Of a DNA stretch of 64,000 nucleotides, positions 43,991 through 56,181 are shown in pieces. Location of the stretch: contig JAZGUH010000328.1 in assembly GCA_037893225.1 (NCBI GenBank), positions 1,240,001-1,304,000 on the forward strand. The letters run 5' to 3'. Position numbers and translations under genes: made by a program. The stretch comes from Hippasteria phrygiana (taxonomy: Eukaryota > Echinodermata > Asteroidea > Valvatida > Goniasteridae). Under the pieces are notes generated by a model. That model was not told the DNA's origin, did not search any database, and saw only the letters and a list, made by a program, of their open reading frames with translations. Within the stretch, counting starts at the first letter, position 1. Each line of letters begins with the position of its first letter.

Positions 43991-44475
43991 TAAGCAAGTT
44001 CTTTCTTAAAAGGCAAATGACAGTGGTACAAGAAACAAACATGGGTGATACACAGGCAGATGGAGAAACACAAAAGAGGGATTACGAACCAAGGGAGTGT
44101 AGCAATAGGTGAACATTAAACTTTAACCCTAACCCTCCAGGGTATTTTGGCTAGAAACCCTGCCAGACGCATCAGATTGCATACTTTGTCACATTGACTT
44201 GTGTGCAGTGCAGCAAAGTGAAGCTGTCACCACAGATGCACTGTGCTGTGTCTAGCAGGGTTAGGGTTAAAAGGGAATAAGGGGAGGGGGAGGGAGTAAA
44301 GAGATTGGAAGAGACAGCGAGTGTGGTTGGGGGTGAGTAAGGATGAAAGAGGGGCTCGAGATGGGAGGGATAAGGCTGGGGAGACAAAGGAGTGTGACAA
44401 AAAAGGGGGATTATAGGAGGTGGTAATTAGGCAAGGCAATGGATCGACAGAGAGATGTGGCAAGGGGCAAAGTAT
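43991..44475 (-). mobile_element. 3' end of a second Penelope-like copy
   Basis: AGCAAGTTCTTTCTTAAAAGG, CAAATGACAG.GGTACAAGAAAC and GGAGAAACACAAAAGAGGGAT follow the same order as at 24340-24660. No coding sequence is left, and a TTAA MITE is inserted in it at 44123-44270. Confidence 0.7.
44123..44270. mobile_element. TTAA-flanked MITE with telomere-like CCCTAACCC ends
   Basis: TTAACCCTAACCCTCCAGGG at the left, GGGTTAGGGTTAA at the right. The core contains GCCAGACGCATCAGATTGCA and GCAGCAAAGTG.AGCTGTCA. Related copies at 38036 (half), 54335 (inverted) and 54537. Confidence 0.8.
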
Positions 44476-45606
44476 AAGAGGAAGACATTAAAGGAGGCAA
44501 TAAACCTCAAAAGGGTTTGTCAGACTCTAGACAAATACAGTATCAAAGTAAAATCTTTTAGGTTGTACATGCATAGGGCATAACCCATTCAAACCTGCTA
44601 AATTTAAGAAAGGAAATAAAGTGAATAATTATTCAATCCTAAACAGGCAACATGCTCAATAGGGAGTCTGGTGTTTTTTTTGTTTTTTTTAGCTTTTTGT
44701 TACAAATTTGATATCAATGGAAAGGGAATTGCAAGACAAATTGAATGGTACAAAAATTAGCCAGATAGGTACTTGCATTTCAGAGTTATGGCACTTTAAA
44801 GGTGTAATTTCTGGGTGCCGGTGTCTGTAAAAGTGATGATGACCATGTGCGCCTAACATGCAGACAATATTATTTATATTATCGATAGCATTGTGTTAAC
44901 AAAGGTCTAATCTGTCTACACATGAATGCATTTTGAGGCGTTTTCTTCGGTTCCGATTTTATTGTAAAAAATGTTTCGATATTATTTCCAAAATTATAGT
45001 ATCTTATATTTAACAATGGCAACTTATGAAGTACTTTCTCACCTCCAAGTTTGTGAATTAATTAAGTAGATGAATAATAAGATAAACATTTTGTCCATAT
45101 TTATACTTCAAGTGTTTTGGACTGCTCAAAATACGTATTATTGTTTAAAGACCCAGATTTGCATGGGTTCAGATCTACCATGGAGGCGTCTTATTCCTCC
45201 ATGGATATACGGTCCAAAACGGTGGACTCCCTACTGTCTTCCTCCATGATTACACTGTGTCATGATTTTGAACATGCAAATCACACTGACCTGCTGACTC
45301 GAATTCTCCCACTAATCTACAACTGTACTCACTACTTTATTTTCAACTTGCGTGACCTACTAGCAGGGTTTCAATCATGCCACCAGTTGGGCCTAACAAA
45401 CATGAAGAAACTTCCAGTTTGGAGCCGAGTGGTGTCTTCAGAAGTCAAAACACATCCAAGGTCATACACACTTTAAAGTTTAAGTGAGCGACGTGACCTG
45501 CATATCATCAAACTGTAAGTGTAACGTCTCGCGTATACGGTATGCTGATGCTAGCGCTAGCTAAGGAACAAATCAAGAAAGTTATTATACGAAAAACATA
45601 GCTTAC
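44476..45606. other. no gene recognised
   Basis: Includes a 119-codon open frame at 45117-45476 with no family similarity. Confidence 0.35.
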
Positions 45607-45900
45607 AGTTCAACGAAGGCGCACCCACTCGCTCCCAAGTGAGGTTAGAAGACGTCTGTGATGCTTGAATGAAATCAATTACATTGTACAGCAATAAATG
45701 TGTGGGTACACGCTGTCGGAGTTGCGTTATTGATCTTGAAATTTGCAGAGAATACGGTCCATGCTCGTTTATAAAAATCATATCTCTCAGTCGTGTGTCA
45801 ACCAAAGTGTCAACACTGCCCAGTGCACATGCGCTAACTAAGCAATGTTGTGACGTCACTTCGTTGTGAAGAGTTCATACTTTCTTAGCCAATCAAAAAA
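45607..45900 (-). promoter_or_regulatory. possible nsun7 promoter and non-coding first exon
   Basis: A full CRE (TGACGTCA, 45851-45858) and an inverted CCAAT box (45889-45894) lie above a stretch ending in a good donor on the minus strand (GAACT|GTAAGC, exon edge 45607). It could be the untranslated first exon of nsun7, whose coding exon starts 4.4 kb downstream. Speculative: no transcript evidence. Confidence 0.25.
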
Positions 45901-47560
45901 CAGCTGACTGGGGGGAAGTTGTAGGTCTATTTCACCCATAAATTTAACATCTCTATGATGAGAGTGGCACACAGGAAAACCCTTAGCCAATAATTCATAT
46001 TGTTTAGGCATCTGTGTGTCCAAAATGCATCAGGATGAAGGCCCACAACATCAGACAATACCTGCCACTCACAGTTTTACAATCCGTCACATTTTTAACG
46101 TAAGCGCGTCTTATAAATAAATAAATACATAAATAAATAAACAATAAACAAAAAAAATCAACACCCACAAATTTTCAGGATCGCTGAATATCAATTAAAT
46201 TCCTCGTGTGGACTTAAAGTGCATTTTATTTTATTACAAAACCGCATTTGAGTCAGATATTAAAGTTTACTCACAGCAGCTGAATTTGAAGAAAAAAAAA
46301 TTAATTAGTCTGACATCCAGTCCATCTGTAAAATAAGCGTTGGTGGGTTGGAACCACTGAATTACAATGTAATGCACATGAAGAAGCAAATAAAAACAAA
46401 ACCAAAAGTCAGAAGTATACATAAAACAAAATGTTCACAATTGAAAAAAAGCGCTATTTTCAAAATTTCGCTCTGTTTCAGATTTGTTTTCTTTAAATTT
46501 TCCAGATAGATTTCAATTTTTAAAGATCTTGAAAAAAATCCGTCAATAGTAACACTGATTGCTACTATTTTGAGGCATGCACCCTGATAGTGAAGAGTAG
46601 ACAACGCTATTTTTTGGGTGCCATCGAGCCCGTATTCTTTTAATAGCTCAAAAATAGATGTCCCCCCGAAGTTAAACTTGAATAGCCAGGTTCCCTTTTC
46701 CCCATACCGAAAAAAAACTTGTCCCTGAAACCCTGTAGTGTTAACATTCACTCTAACCAATTGAAACTATGGATAAACCGTTCAATTTTGTCCCTACTTT
46801 CAAGCGATGAGTGGGAAGTTCACTCTTTATCTTAAGAACTGCAAAAAAAGGCTACGCCACTGATTGGAGCCTTTGTCTATTTGCGGTGTCCATGGCAATG
46901 GCACTTGACAACTCGTTGCCTGCGTTGCGAAGTACTTGCTGTAAAGGAAGAGGGCGCACTACTCCTTTCCTGATCGAGCAGCTGCAACATAGCGGCACTT
47001 TGTACGGTACGATTTGCCAAAGGGGGTTCAATCTCATCCCTTCCTCCTTACACTCCTTTAGACATGAATAGCTCATAAGTTCCACATTCTCTTTCGGTTT
47101 TGGATTGATTAAATTTCAGAAATGAATCTCAGTTGCAGATCAGAAAATAATGTATTCGTCAGAATAAGTCTCATAATATAACGGGGAAGTTTTATTGTTA
47201 ATTACAATAATCAAACAATACAATAATACCTCTAATTCTCATTAGGCCTATAAATGAACGTGGTTTTTTGAGGGGGTGATATTTCACTGGCTTTAATTGT
47301 TCTTGTTACTTCCCAACTCCCCTAATTTTTCTCTCCCCCCTCCCCCGTCGCCGCGGCACTGATTCGGTTCAATATTTGTCTTTGTATTTTTTTGTTTTAA
47401 ATGAATGCCTATTTATTTTCTCTAACAGCAGGCCGGCCGACGCGATCTGCTGTCCTTTTCTATGGTTTTCTCTTCATGCGGAACTGCCAAAAGTTGGGGG
47501 TGGGGGGAGGGGGAGTTGGGGGTGGGGGAATTTCCCCCAAGTGGAAATGTGTGTGTGTGC
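45901..47560. other. no gene recognised
   Basis: A 132-codon minus-strand open frame at 46362-46760 has no recognisable domain and is Phe/Leu-rich near its end. Not called. Confidence 0.35.
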
Positions 47561-47748
47561 GTGTGTAAATACCGGCAACCGTGGACTCGGGACAAAAGAT
47601 TTAGGGCGTAGACAAAGGGTACACGGACTTTGACCGAACGTCCACGATTGAAAATCGTGTACAAAACATATGGGAGACCTTCCAAAAAAGTTAAAGTATA
47701 AACAAAAGAGGAACAATGGGAGGTCCGCGATTGCAGGTATTTACACAC
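47561..47748. mobile_element. MITE with GCAATCGNGGACC ends, copy 2
   Basis: GTGTAAATACCGGCAACCGT ... ATTGCAGGTATTTACACAC. The interior is the reverse complement of the LINE-nested copy (AACAAAAGAGGAACAATGGGA and CGATTGAAAATCGTGTACAAA). Confidence 0.8.
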
Positions 47749-50695
47749 TTGTGTGTGTGTGCGGGGGGAGGGGGGTATAATGTCCCCCTCCCTCCCCCCC
47801 CATGTTCCGCCGCCAGTGATAGCAGGTCCTCACAAGTATAGGTAGACACCCCCATTAATTTTGTCGGCAAAATCGTGTCTCGGTCGGAAAAGTACACGGT
47901 GTATGATAGTACCATAGAGCTATAATAGTACGAAGTTTCGAAATATCGTACAAATATAATGGCGCCCTCTACGTCTTAACACTTGTGCTTGGTCATTTAG
48001 CATTGTCACACCACCAGGGGAAAGCTTCAGTATCATAGCTGAATTATTGTGCATACAAATTGAAGGATTTCTTTTTCTACTTTTGACCTCCAGGGCCAAT
48101 TCTCTACTGCTTGTGTTTCTGCTCATCCGAGCGCTTAGTAGCCAGTCACTAAATAAATGAACCATTCAAACTGTGAAAGTCAAATTTGGACTTATTTTAT
48201 TGTACTACAAGTGCCTGAACTGCGAAGCGAGTACCTTGATTGATATCGTAGCAAAAGCACCCTCACGTGTGAAGTCCAAAAAGGAATGCCTTTATGCTTA
48301 CACAGTTCGGAAGCATTGATATTTACACAAAAATATCGGAGAATAATTTCGCTTTAAATCCTAATGTCCACCCCCTCATTGCATCGGATGAAGTAGTTGC
48401 AACAACAAAAGTTTATGCACAAAATTCTGCCTATTCATTAAAATGCTACCTGTCCAACTTTTATTTGTTCTGTTGACCAACAGTTGCCCAGCATTTATTC
48501 ACAATTCAGGCAGAAAGTTTCCTTGCAGAACAGCCCCTCTCCCTACCCTGGGCCGTATGTCCAAGTCTCATCACATGACGACACCAACATGAGTTTCAAG
48601 ATGGCCCTAAAACAAATATTAAAAAAAGGGAAAAAAAAGTTGTACAAAACTATGGCCAGGCTCCAGACACGACACTGGCGACATTTTGCCCAAGGAAACA
48701 TCCTACAGACAACTCCAAGCCAAAAACATGTACTGATCACAATACTTTATTGTAACTTCCCTTTATAAACCGACCGCAGGAAATAGACTCATATCAACAG
48801 TACATTTACAGTTAGTCTTCAACAGATTTATAGCCATACAATACACCATATACATGTACCCAAGTATTCTATATGGAAGCCGTTAAAATAACCATCAATC
48901 ATACAATAGGCCTAGCTACTACAAAGACTGATAGTGTTAACACTTATAAATGACCACCACCATTACAACAAAAGACATTTCCTGTGAAAGAGGAGATCTA
49001 CAGCCGAGACTTTCATTCTGGTAGGATTCTCGTAACCAAATCACAGTTTCCTTGTGCCTGTATGAAATTATCACCTCCTCTGAAATTTAACTGTATTGTT
49101 GTGATGCTTACTTTAATGCACACAGACTACATCCAGGCACAGATAATGTGGAAACTTGTGACCTGCTACATATGTAGGTGTTCAAGGTTCACCAAGGTCC
49201 GGCAGTCATCTAGGTACACACACTGCCATTGGAAATGACAAATCCTGTGACTACACAGTCATCTCTGGATTTCCAACCACAATCACAGGATATGATAAAA
49301 ATAATTCAGGGTTGTGTGTTTGATCAGGTAGTGATCAATACTTTCATCCTATGGATAATACTAAGAATTTGGGATACATGTACATAACTAATGACAATGA
49401 TTCATTTCTAAATGGGTAGAACTTTAACAGTTTTTGCAGGCTTTCACAGGATGATACATCATGTTTGTGGTCGGGCATTCTATGCCAAACATAACACTAA
49501 TTATTTAACAACTCATTATCTGCGACAATGATTAAACCCACACCATAGTTGTTATACACGACAGAAAGAAATTGTTGGTTTCACAGAAGGCGAACCAAAC
49601 CTATCACAAATACATGACCATGTACATGCACAATACAATGTACACCGAAACTGAAATTCCTACCCAGAGTACATTCTACACACAGACCATGCTGCAATTC
49701 GATATCTGATCTGTAGTAGGATTGCTAAATATTGACATTTCACTTTTCACACCCAAGGGGTCAATAATATGGGTTTCATGTTTTATGTTGACAACAGGCA
49801 CTCCATACTTTCATAAATCTCGACTCATCAGATGCATACGTGCAAATATAGTACATGTACAAGTAATGCAATGGTGTGCATTAACAGCACCCTATTTAAC
49901 ACAAATTGCACATTGATGACAAACAATGCAACTAAACTCTATGACATCACCGCACATGGACAATGAAAGCCGAGTCATATCAAAGAATTCCAGAACCTAT
50001 GTATTCATAATTTTCAAATTATTAAGGGGACTTTGAACACTCAACCCCAAGAAAATGATATGAGGTACACATGTATGCCGTTAAACCCAACTACATAAAC
50101 ACCATGAATTAGAGCATCTAAATCTTAGACCAACCATTGGCTTCAGCAACTGTCCACATGCAAATGTAATAGAAATTCGGAGAAACCGAGTGAAGCAATT
50201 ACATTCAAATTAAGAAGAAAAGTTATTGCGGGTCTCTTGTAATATAAAGATGTATTTCAATATACATGTAATACTAATTGTTTTACATCAATTTGAATAT
50301 TGAAGTAAGCTAGTAAACAAGGGCCAACGGAATGTTACCTTTGATTTGAAAATGCTTAAAAAACGGGAATAGCTTAAATATAGTGGCCCACCACTATAAC
50401 ACAAATGATCCTAAAATGCGGTTGCTGTTTTTTAAACTGAAATTTACAAGCTACATTGTGAACAATTTACAATTCTATACATGAAAACTTAGATGGATGG
50501 TCAACCTAACTCCAGGAAAACTATGTCCGTAAATAACTCCCAAAAGTAAAGTGAGTAAAACAAAATAATTCATATCGACTCAATTTGGTTTCCTATGCCT
50601 GCATCAGATTTTTTTTTATTTTATCAATTCTTTACAAAAAAATTCAGTTATTCTTCAAATGTCATAACTGGACTATCTTAAGAGATGCCAATAGA
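47749..50695. other. no coding exon recognised; possible long 3' region of atp6v0c
   Basis: Few recognisable transposons between 47.8 and 50.7 kb. AATAAA on the minus strand occurs at about 48743-48750, 48456 and 50612, so part of this could be an extended 3' UTR. That cannot be decided from sequence. Confidence 0.3.
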
Positions 50696-51028
50696 CCTTA
50701 GGCATAGGGGATATCTTCGAGGTATAGACTATGTGCCCTCATATGCGCACGCATCGTGTTTTGCATAAATTTGGTTAAGAAGCGACATCAAAGATCACAT
50801 CAAAGTTTAAAGGCGATCTGACCTGCGACGTCATTCCTCATGTTCAAAACACGATGCATGCGCATACCGCCGGGCACCTTTGTATATAGATGTAAACATG
50901 TTATGTCAGAGGGCACATCGTTTTTTTGTCATTTAAATTTTGTAACAATGTAAGCACAAAAGGTCTACCCGTGCCTGTCCAATGATAACAAAGACATTGA
51001 CCTCAAAGATGGCCGCAACACATAAGGA
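50696..51028. mobile_element. MITE family F, copy 2, with a nested palindromic element
   Basis: AGACCTTAGGCATAGG at the left and GATGGCCGCAACACATAAGG at the right match the family F ends. In the left half, about 50726-50935 is a separate inverted repeat (TATGTGCCC... GCACGCATCGTGTTTTG / AAAACACGATGCATGCGC). Confidence 0.6.
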
Positions 51029-51039
51029 ACTATGGACCA

Positions 51040-51180
51040 ATCCATTAAGCCCCGCCCCTTAATACACTGACCAATCACAGCCACACAGGGCAAACTTCAA
51101 TCACCTTTGTCCGTTTGTCGACCACAGTCAACTGTGATTGGTCAATATTTCAAGCTGCAGTGCTTAATGGATTAGTACAG
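51040..51180. repeat. short palindromic element
   Basis: TCCATTAAGC...ACTGACCAATCACAG at the left pairs with CTGTGATTGGTCAATAT...GCTTAATGGAT at the right. Confidence 0.6.
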
Positions 51181-51370
51181 TTAGACATCTCGGTGAACAC
51201 ATGAGAAATTAGAAGCGCGAGTTTGTGGATGACCAGAGGAATAAGAAAAAAAAAGTCAAGTACTGTTTGATATAATGCATATCAAGGTGAAGCCTTCCCT
51301 TGATCGTAACTTTGCATTTAGATTTTTCCAGTTGGAATAACAGCATGTCATCCATGTGTATATGTATGTT

Positions 51371-51760
51371 AGGCCATCAGCCTGGGGGGTTGGTCGGTAT
51401 CAAATGAGGGGAAATGCTCATGGTGATTTTTGGCAAGGTATGCACCCCTGTAGTTGGAAAATATGTGATAACATTGAAGCGGTGGCAGCTTTTTGGGTGT
51501 TATCACCCTTTAAAAAAAAAAAATGGCCGCCAAAATGCTTGTTACCACATAATTAATCTGGTAACAAGCATATTAACGGCCATTTCAAAAAAATTTTTTT
51601 AAAGTGATAACACCCAAAAAACTGCCACCGCTCACGCTGCAATGCTATCATACATTTTCCAACTCTAGGTGTGCATACCTTGCCAAAAATGGCTATGAAC
51701 ATTACTCCTCTCGATCATTTGATACCGGTGGCCCAATTTTTGGACCAAGACTGATGGCCT
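51371..51760. mobile_element. 390-bp fold-back element
   Basis: About 190-bp arms pair end to end: AGGCCATCAG/CTGATGGCCT, GGCAAGGTATGCACCCCT/AGGTGTGCATACCTTGCC, TTTTTGGGTGTTATCAC/GTGATAACACCCAAAAA. The small central loop is around TGTTACCACATAATTAATCTGG. Confidence 0.85.
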
Positions 51761-52299
51761 ATGTGTACATCATTTACATTCATCAAACTTCAAGACGGCT
51801 TATTATTTGCTGAATAAATACGATATCAAGTGTGCAGACAAGTAACTTAAAATGTATGGATTTTTTCTTTCAGTTTTGGTTTTCCTCTCCTCTGAAATCA
51901 TCAACTCTCCTGAACATTTCATACAAATAAAATGTGAAGAAACTCAATTTGTTTTTCTGTTGAACAAACTCAATCGCCTGTACAGGTACATGTAGCAAGG
52001 GTAAACTAATTAATACAATACGGGGCATATGTGGTATCCACTTTAAAAGGTTTATAAAGGGCACTCATTGATCCTTTGATATTGGATATCACACAAGCCT
52101 ATGTAAGTTTCTTTATAGTATTATTCAACAATTAGAGATTTTGATACAATTTACATATCTTGCAGGTATTCGCTTATCTTGTACATTTATGCATCAAACA
52201 ATATACAAGTGTAGCTCGTACATTGGGCATCCTTATACATTTGCAAAATTTCATGACGCTGAGAGATAGTGGACCTAGTGCTGTAGTCGCTCTTCCAGC
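51761..52299. other. atp6v0c 3' UTR or downstream sequence
   Basis: No other exon; immediately follows the stop codon on the minus strand. Confidence 0.5.
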
Positions 52300-52504
52300 T
52301 CACTTGGTTGACAGGATCAACGCGACGATTAAACCATACAAGCCGAGGACTTCCGCGAAGATGAGGATTAGGATCATGCCTACAAAGAGCCTGGGCTGCT
52401 GTGCCGTTCCTCTCACACCAGCGTCTCCAACGATACCGATGGCAAACCCAGCAGCAAGACCACTCAGACCGACACTTAGCCCTGCCCCAAGATGAACAAA
52501 GCTC
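52300..52504 (-). CDS. ATP6V0C: atp6v0c exon 3 (terminal, with stop)
   Basis: Acceptor TTGTTTTTAG. Encodes [20 protein letters not shown] through ALILSTK and TGA (52302-52300). Contains helix 3 and helix 4 with the essential Glu. Confidence 0.97.
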
Positions 52505-55500
52505 CTAAAAACAAGTAAAGATGGACAACAAAAAAATTACGTTAAAGAAGCCAGATATTTAGGACAGCTTCCTTTCTATGTTAGCATGAATTTCCGCCTC
52601 TTGTGTGGCAATTTTAGGGAGTGATTTCAACATTTTGGCTTTTATGCTGATGAATATTTCCACACGTACTTGTGACTGAGCCAAAGCATGTCAAAGACAC
52701 AACAGCAGTGTCTCCGTAGCTTTGTGTACAAATACACTCAGATGTTTCTACATTTTTAGTTTATGAACGCATGATCTTGCTCAGAATTACCTACTGTTGA
52801 GATCAACAATATGTTCTTTAACCCTGACCGTCCCAAGTCTGCAAAAATCTGACACCATATTGTGTTTTATTTTTATGGGTTCAAGATTGTAGGGCCATGG
52901 CACCATTACTTTACATGGAGCTATGATGCCCCCAATTTGTCCAAGTACAAAGAATGTGCCATATGTATACTGCATAGTGTTGGATTTTGACAGGTTCAGG
53001 ACACAGTGAAAGTGCCACAGAAGCTCAGGTTAAAATCAGTATAACTGCAAATATATACAAAAAGCTGTACAAAATGTTGGTTTTCCCACAGATTTGTGCA
53101 CAAACAAGGTTGCACCTAGCAGGCTTGAGCCCAGGTAGTGAGTTACCACTCTAGTCATTTAATACACAGCTCTATGGGCTGGCCACATTAACCCCTTGCA
53201 TACGGATGATGCCAAATGGCACAAAAAAACAACAGTGCCACCTGGCCGGATGACGCCATTTGCCGCCATTTGCCACTATTTGTGCAGTTTCAATCCATTG
53301 TTGGATTATTGTGTATGTTACGCTTGACTGCACAAGCACATTGTGGCCATTTCGCTTGGCTGCACAGGCCGCCCCAGCACCCCGACGCTTTCACTACGAT
53401 AACCATACTCAAGGGGTTTCAAGCAGGTAACGTCTTTATCAAGGTGGCCTTGGTAAGGTCTTACTAAGGCCAATAATAGTTCTCATACTTACTTGAACAA
53501 GGTATATGCTTTCGGAGCGGCAGCAGTATTTTCAGTTAGAGTGTTGGCGATTACCACAGCAACCACAACGCCATATATAGCGACGATACCTGCCATGACG
53601 ACAGGAATGACGGATTTGATGATGAGTTCTGGCCTCATGATACTCATTGCTGCAATACCTGTCCCACTCTTTGCCGTTCCATAGGCTGCACCCAGAGCTG
53701 TTAAGAGATCAAAATCACATTATGATATCTGGAGGATTGATGGTAAATGGCACGATGCTTAACCATAAACCACTTCAGGTTTTCTCAAGGCACCCCACTG
53801 AAGCCTGCTGAATCCACCAAAATCCAACAACTGGAACAACATTTTTTTTGTGTAGCCCACATCAACCAAAAGTACCCACTGTTGGATATTTTTGGATTTA
53901 GAAAGATTAGGGTTAACATGTTTTTGGTTTGTTTTGGGTTTTTTTTGTGGGTTTTTTTTCTTGTCTTATATCAGTGCCTACCAATTTGGTAGTGAATAAA
54001 GCAAGGCATATTTGATATTCTTGGATTAACATCATTTGGTAATTTGTTAAAACCCTTCAAGGTCCCTCAGATCTTCCAATTCTTCTCTGCTTATTGTGCC
54101 TAAAACAAATAAAACATGGGGGGACCGTTCCCTTTCTCATGCTGGGCCGATATTATGGAACAAACTTCCTCAAAATATTCGTGACTGTTCCACCCTGCAA
54201 GAGTTTCAACGTGCTCTGAAGACCCACCTCTTTCAAGTTGCATTCCAGTAGCTCATTTATTTGATTGTCAAGTTAATTGTGCAGTTGTAATCATCTGTTC
54301 CCTTTGTTTTTGTTCCCTTTGCTTGAGCATCTCATTAACCCTAACCCTAACCCCGTGGTGACAGCTCCACTTTGCTGCACTCTGCACATAAGTCAATGTG
54401 ACAAAGTATGCAATCTGATGCGTCTGGCAGGGTTTCTAGCCAAAAATACTTTGGAGGGTTAGGGTCAAGATGGATAATGGCGCATTATAAATCACCTATA
54501 TTATTATTATTCTTATTATTTGTTCTCCATAATTATCCCTAACCCTCCAGGGCATGTTTGCTAGAACCCTGCCAGACATGCCAGACGCATCGGATTGCAT
54601 TGTGCAGCAAAGTGGAGCTGTCAGCACAGATGCACTGTGCTGCTTCTGGCAGGGTTAGGGTTAAATTCTGCTGGATTATTTGGGAAAAAATTGTCAGCAG
54701 AAATTAAAAGAGAGCAAAGAGGGATTCCAGTTGACCGACCGCATTTAATGATTGGGCACAATTGCAGAATACCCAGTCACTCGTATCTCCACCTCGTATC
54801 CAGATACGCCGATACAGGGTCACAGTTGATTGCCCTCAATAAACTATTCACATACCGTATGCATGTCGGCCGTGCAAAAATGGTGCCCTATCTATCGCCC
54901 CTCCAGACTCCCTCCCACCCCGTATCCGTATATATCCGCATATCCACCTCCTGGGGCATACTTTGGACTTAGACTTTTTCCCGAGCTTCCCATTCGAATT
55001 ACGCACGCAAGTCCAATTCCAGCCCCCTTGTAGGATTTTTTTTAAAGGAAAAATTGCTCCTCCAGACTCCCTCCCACCCCGTATATGTGTATCCGCGTTT
55101 TTTAGGGGGGTACTTTCGGGTGGCGGGGTATTCTGCTATTACTCCAATGATTGCTAGTGATGAACATGATGAAATTGATTTTTCAAAAGCATTTTGACAC
55201 CATTTGAAATGTTATGAGTAGAGTCAATGACATAGGCCTAGACGATATCACAAATACCGCCTGGTCGAGTTGTCACAATGGTCACAAGGGATTGTGGGAA
55301 GGAAATGGGTAGAAGCGATTTTGGTGAGCGTTTCTTTCCCACGTCCCTAGTACAGTAGTAGTAGTAACCATTGTTACGTCTCATCCAGGTGGCCCACTAT
55401 GCCTTGGTCAAAGAAAATTAAAATGATAAACCTTTTCGACATTCTCAATGCATTGTGGGTTTGGAGGCCAAACAAACCATGTAATTTATACACAAACCTA

Positions 55501-56181
55501 TGGCACTGTGAACCAGTCCAAATATTAATTGATTTTATGCTAAATATCTGTCATGAGTTGAGCGATACCTTTTCACATATCTTTGCATGGAACATAAGAA
55601 AAATAATAACCAGAAAAATCAATTTTAAATGGCAATACAAATAAAGGAAATAATTGGGGAATCGCTCTCAGGGTACCAGTTACTGATGAATGCAAATTCT
55701 GGAATTAGAACAGCTAATAATGTCACATTATTAGCCAATCAGAAGAGGATTTTTGCAAGCATGACAACGAACATGTGACCAATGCGACCAATCACGTCCG
55801 TTCTAATGTGCTTGCTCTTCTAATGCCAGTTAGTTAGGGCTGATGCAGTTCCCATGATGCTTTGAGAATGTCAAAAAGGTTTATTATGATGGAATAAGGA
55901 AAGATTCGAAAAGAAAACGGAGCAGAAAACATAACAATGGTCGGTATATCCTCAAGATAAAGGTTTTGATAAGTTGCCATCTTATTTAAAACATGAAACA
56001 TGAAAATGACATGAAAATTGGTTGCATTGATCGTAAATGATGTAATCATTATTAATCAGAATCAGGTGACTGATGCAGAGCAAAATCACTCACCGCTGAA
56101 AACCATGGCGGCTGTAGCGCCCATTATCCCGAAGAAGGGCGTATACATCGGAGGGGTGTACATATCAGCAGCATCACCCAT
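52300..56181 (-). CDS. ATP6V0C: V-type proton ATPase 16 kDa proteolipid subunit c, three exons
   Basis: Subunit c of the membrane V0 sector. Several copies form the rotating ring that carries protons across lysosomal and other acidic membranes. Exons in transcript order: 56094-56181, 53493-53697, 52300-52504 (498 nt with stop, 165 residues; the human protein has 155). The extra residues are a Tyr/Pro-rich N-terminus ([16 protein letters not shown]) and a longer loop ([15 protein letters not shown]) between the second and third membrane helices. Four membrane segments are visible. The proton-carrying Glu is residue 149, in FAEVLGLYG. Helix 3 shows [19 protein letters not shown] and is followed by [19 protein letters not shown], almost identical to vertebrate subunit c. 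The start ATG has a good context (AAGATGG). Confidence 0.97.
52839..52993. mobile_element. MITE with CTGNCAAAATCCAACAC ends, copy 2
   Basis: Shares TTACATGGAG(A/C)TATGATGC and the terminal repeats with 31525-31657. Confidence 0.65.
53188..53418. mobile_element. TTAA-flanked MITE, family A, copy 4
   Basis: TTAACCCCTTGCATACGGAT at the left and CTCAAGGGGTTT at the right. The body is closest to the copy at 6865 (TGTGCAGTTTCAATCCATTG). Confidence 0.75.
53493..53697 (-). CDS. ATP6V0C: atp6v0c exon 2
   Basis: Acceptor TTAACAG, donor GTAAGT. Encodes [20 protein letters not shown], then the second helix ([20 protein letters not shown]). Confidence 0.97.
54060..54530 (+). mobile_element. 3' end of a non-LTR retrotransposon
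   Basis: Encodes [11 protein letters not shown], then [20 protein letters not shown], with [12 protein letters not shown] and a stop at 54249-54251. This is the usual C-terminal tail of CR1/L2-like ORF2 proteins (..W..LP......F...LKTHLF). The 3' UTR ends GCATTATAAATCACCTATATTATTATTATT and is split by a MITE at 54335. Confidence 0.8.
54335..54478. mobile_element. telomere-like-ended MITE inside the LINE 3' UTR
   Basis: TTAACCCTAACCCTAACCCC at the left; GAGGGTTAGGGTCAA at the right. The core is inverted relative to 44123-44270. Confidence 0.75.
54537..54664. mobile_element. telomere-like-ended MITE, further copy
   Basis: CCCTAACCCTCCAGGGCATG ... GGCAGGGTTAGGGTTAA; the core CAGACGCATCGGATTGCAT is shared with the other members. 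Confidence 0.75.
56094..56181 (-). CDS. ATP6V0C: atp6v0c exon 1
   Basis: Start codon at 56181; donor GTGAGT. Encodes the N-terminus through [12 protein letters not shown] and ends one base into the Ala codon of ALGAAYG. Confidence 0.95.

Larger units (their letters stand above)
52505..53492. other. atp6v0c intron 2
   Basis: Carries two MITEs: CTGCAAAAATCTGACACCA ... TGTTGGATTTTGACAG at 52839-52993, and the family A copy at 53188-53418. Confidence 0.7.
53698..56093. other. atp6v0c intron 1
   Basis: Contains a LINE 3' end, two telomere-like-ended MITEs, a 30-bp direct repeat starting CGCCCCTCCAGACTCC (54895 and about 55058), and an inverted pair around GATAAACCTTTTCGACATTC (about 55425-55475 against 55845-55895). 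Confidence 0.6.

Noticed and set aside
45117..45476. 119-codon plus-strand open frame
   Set aside because: No family similarity; in an intergenic AT-moderate region with no promoter or partner exons seen.
46362..46760. 132-codon minus-strand open frame
   Set aside because: No domain, no splice context, no neighbouring exon. Not called, though an unknown gene cannot be excluded.
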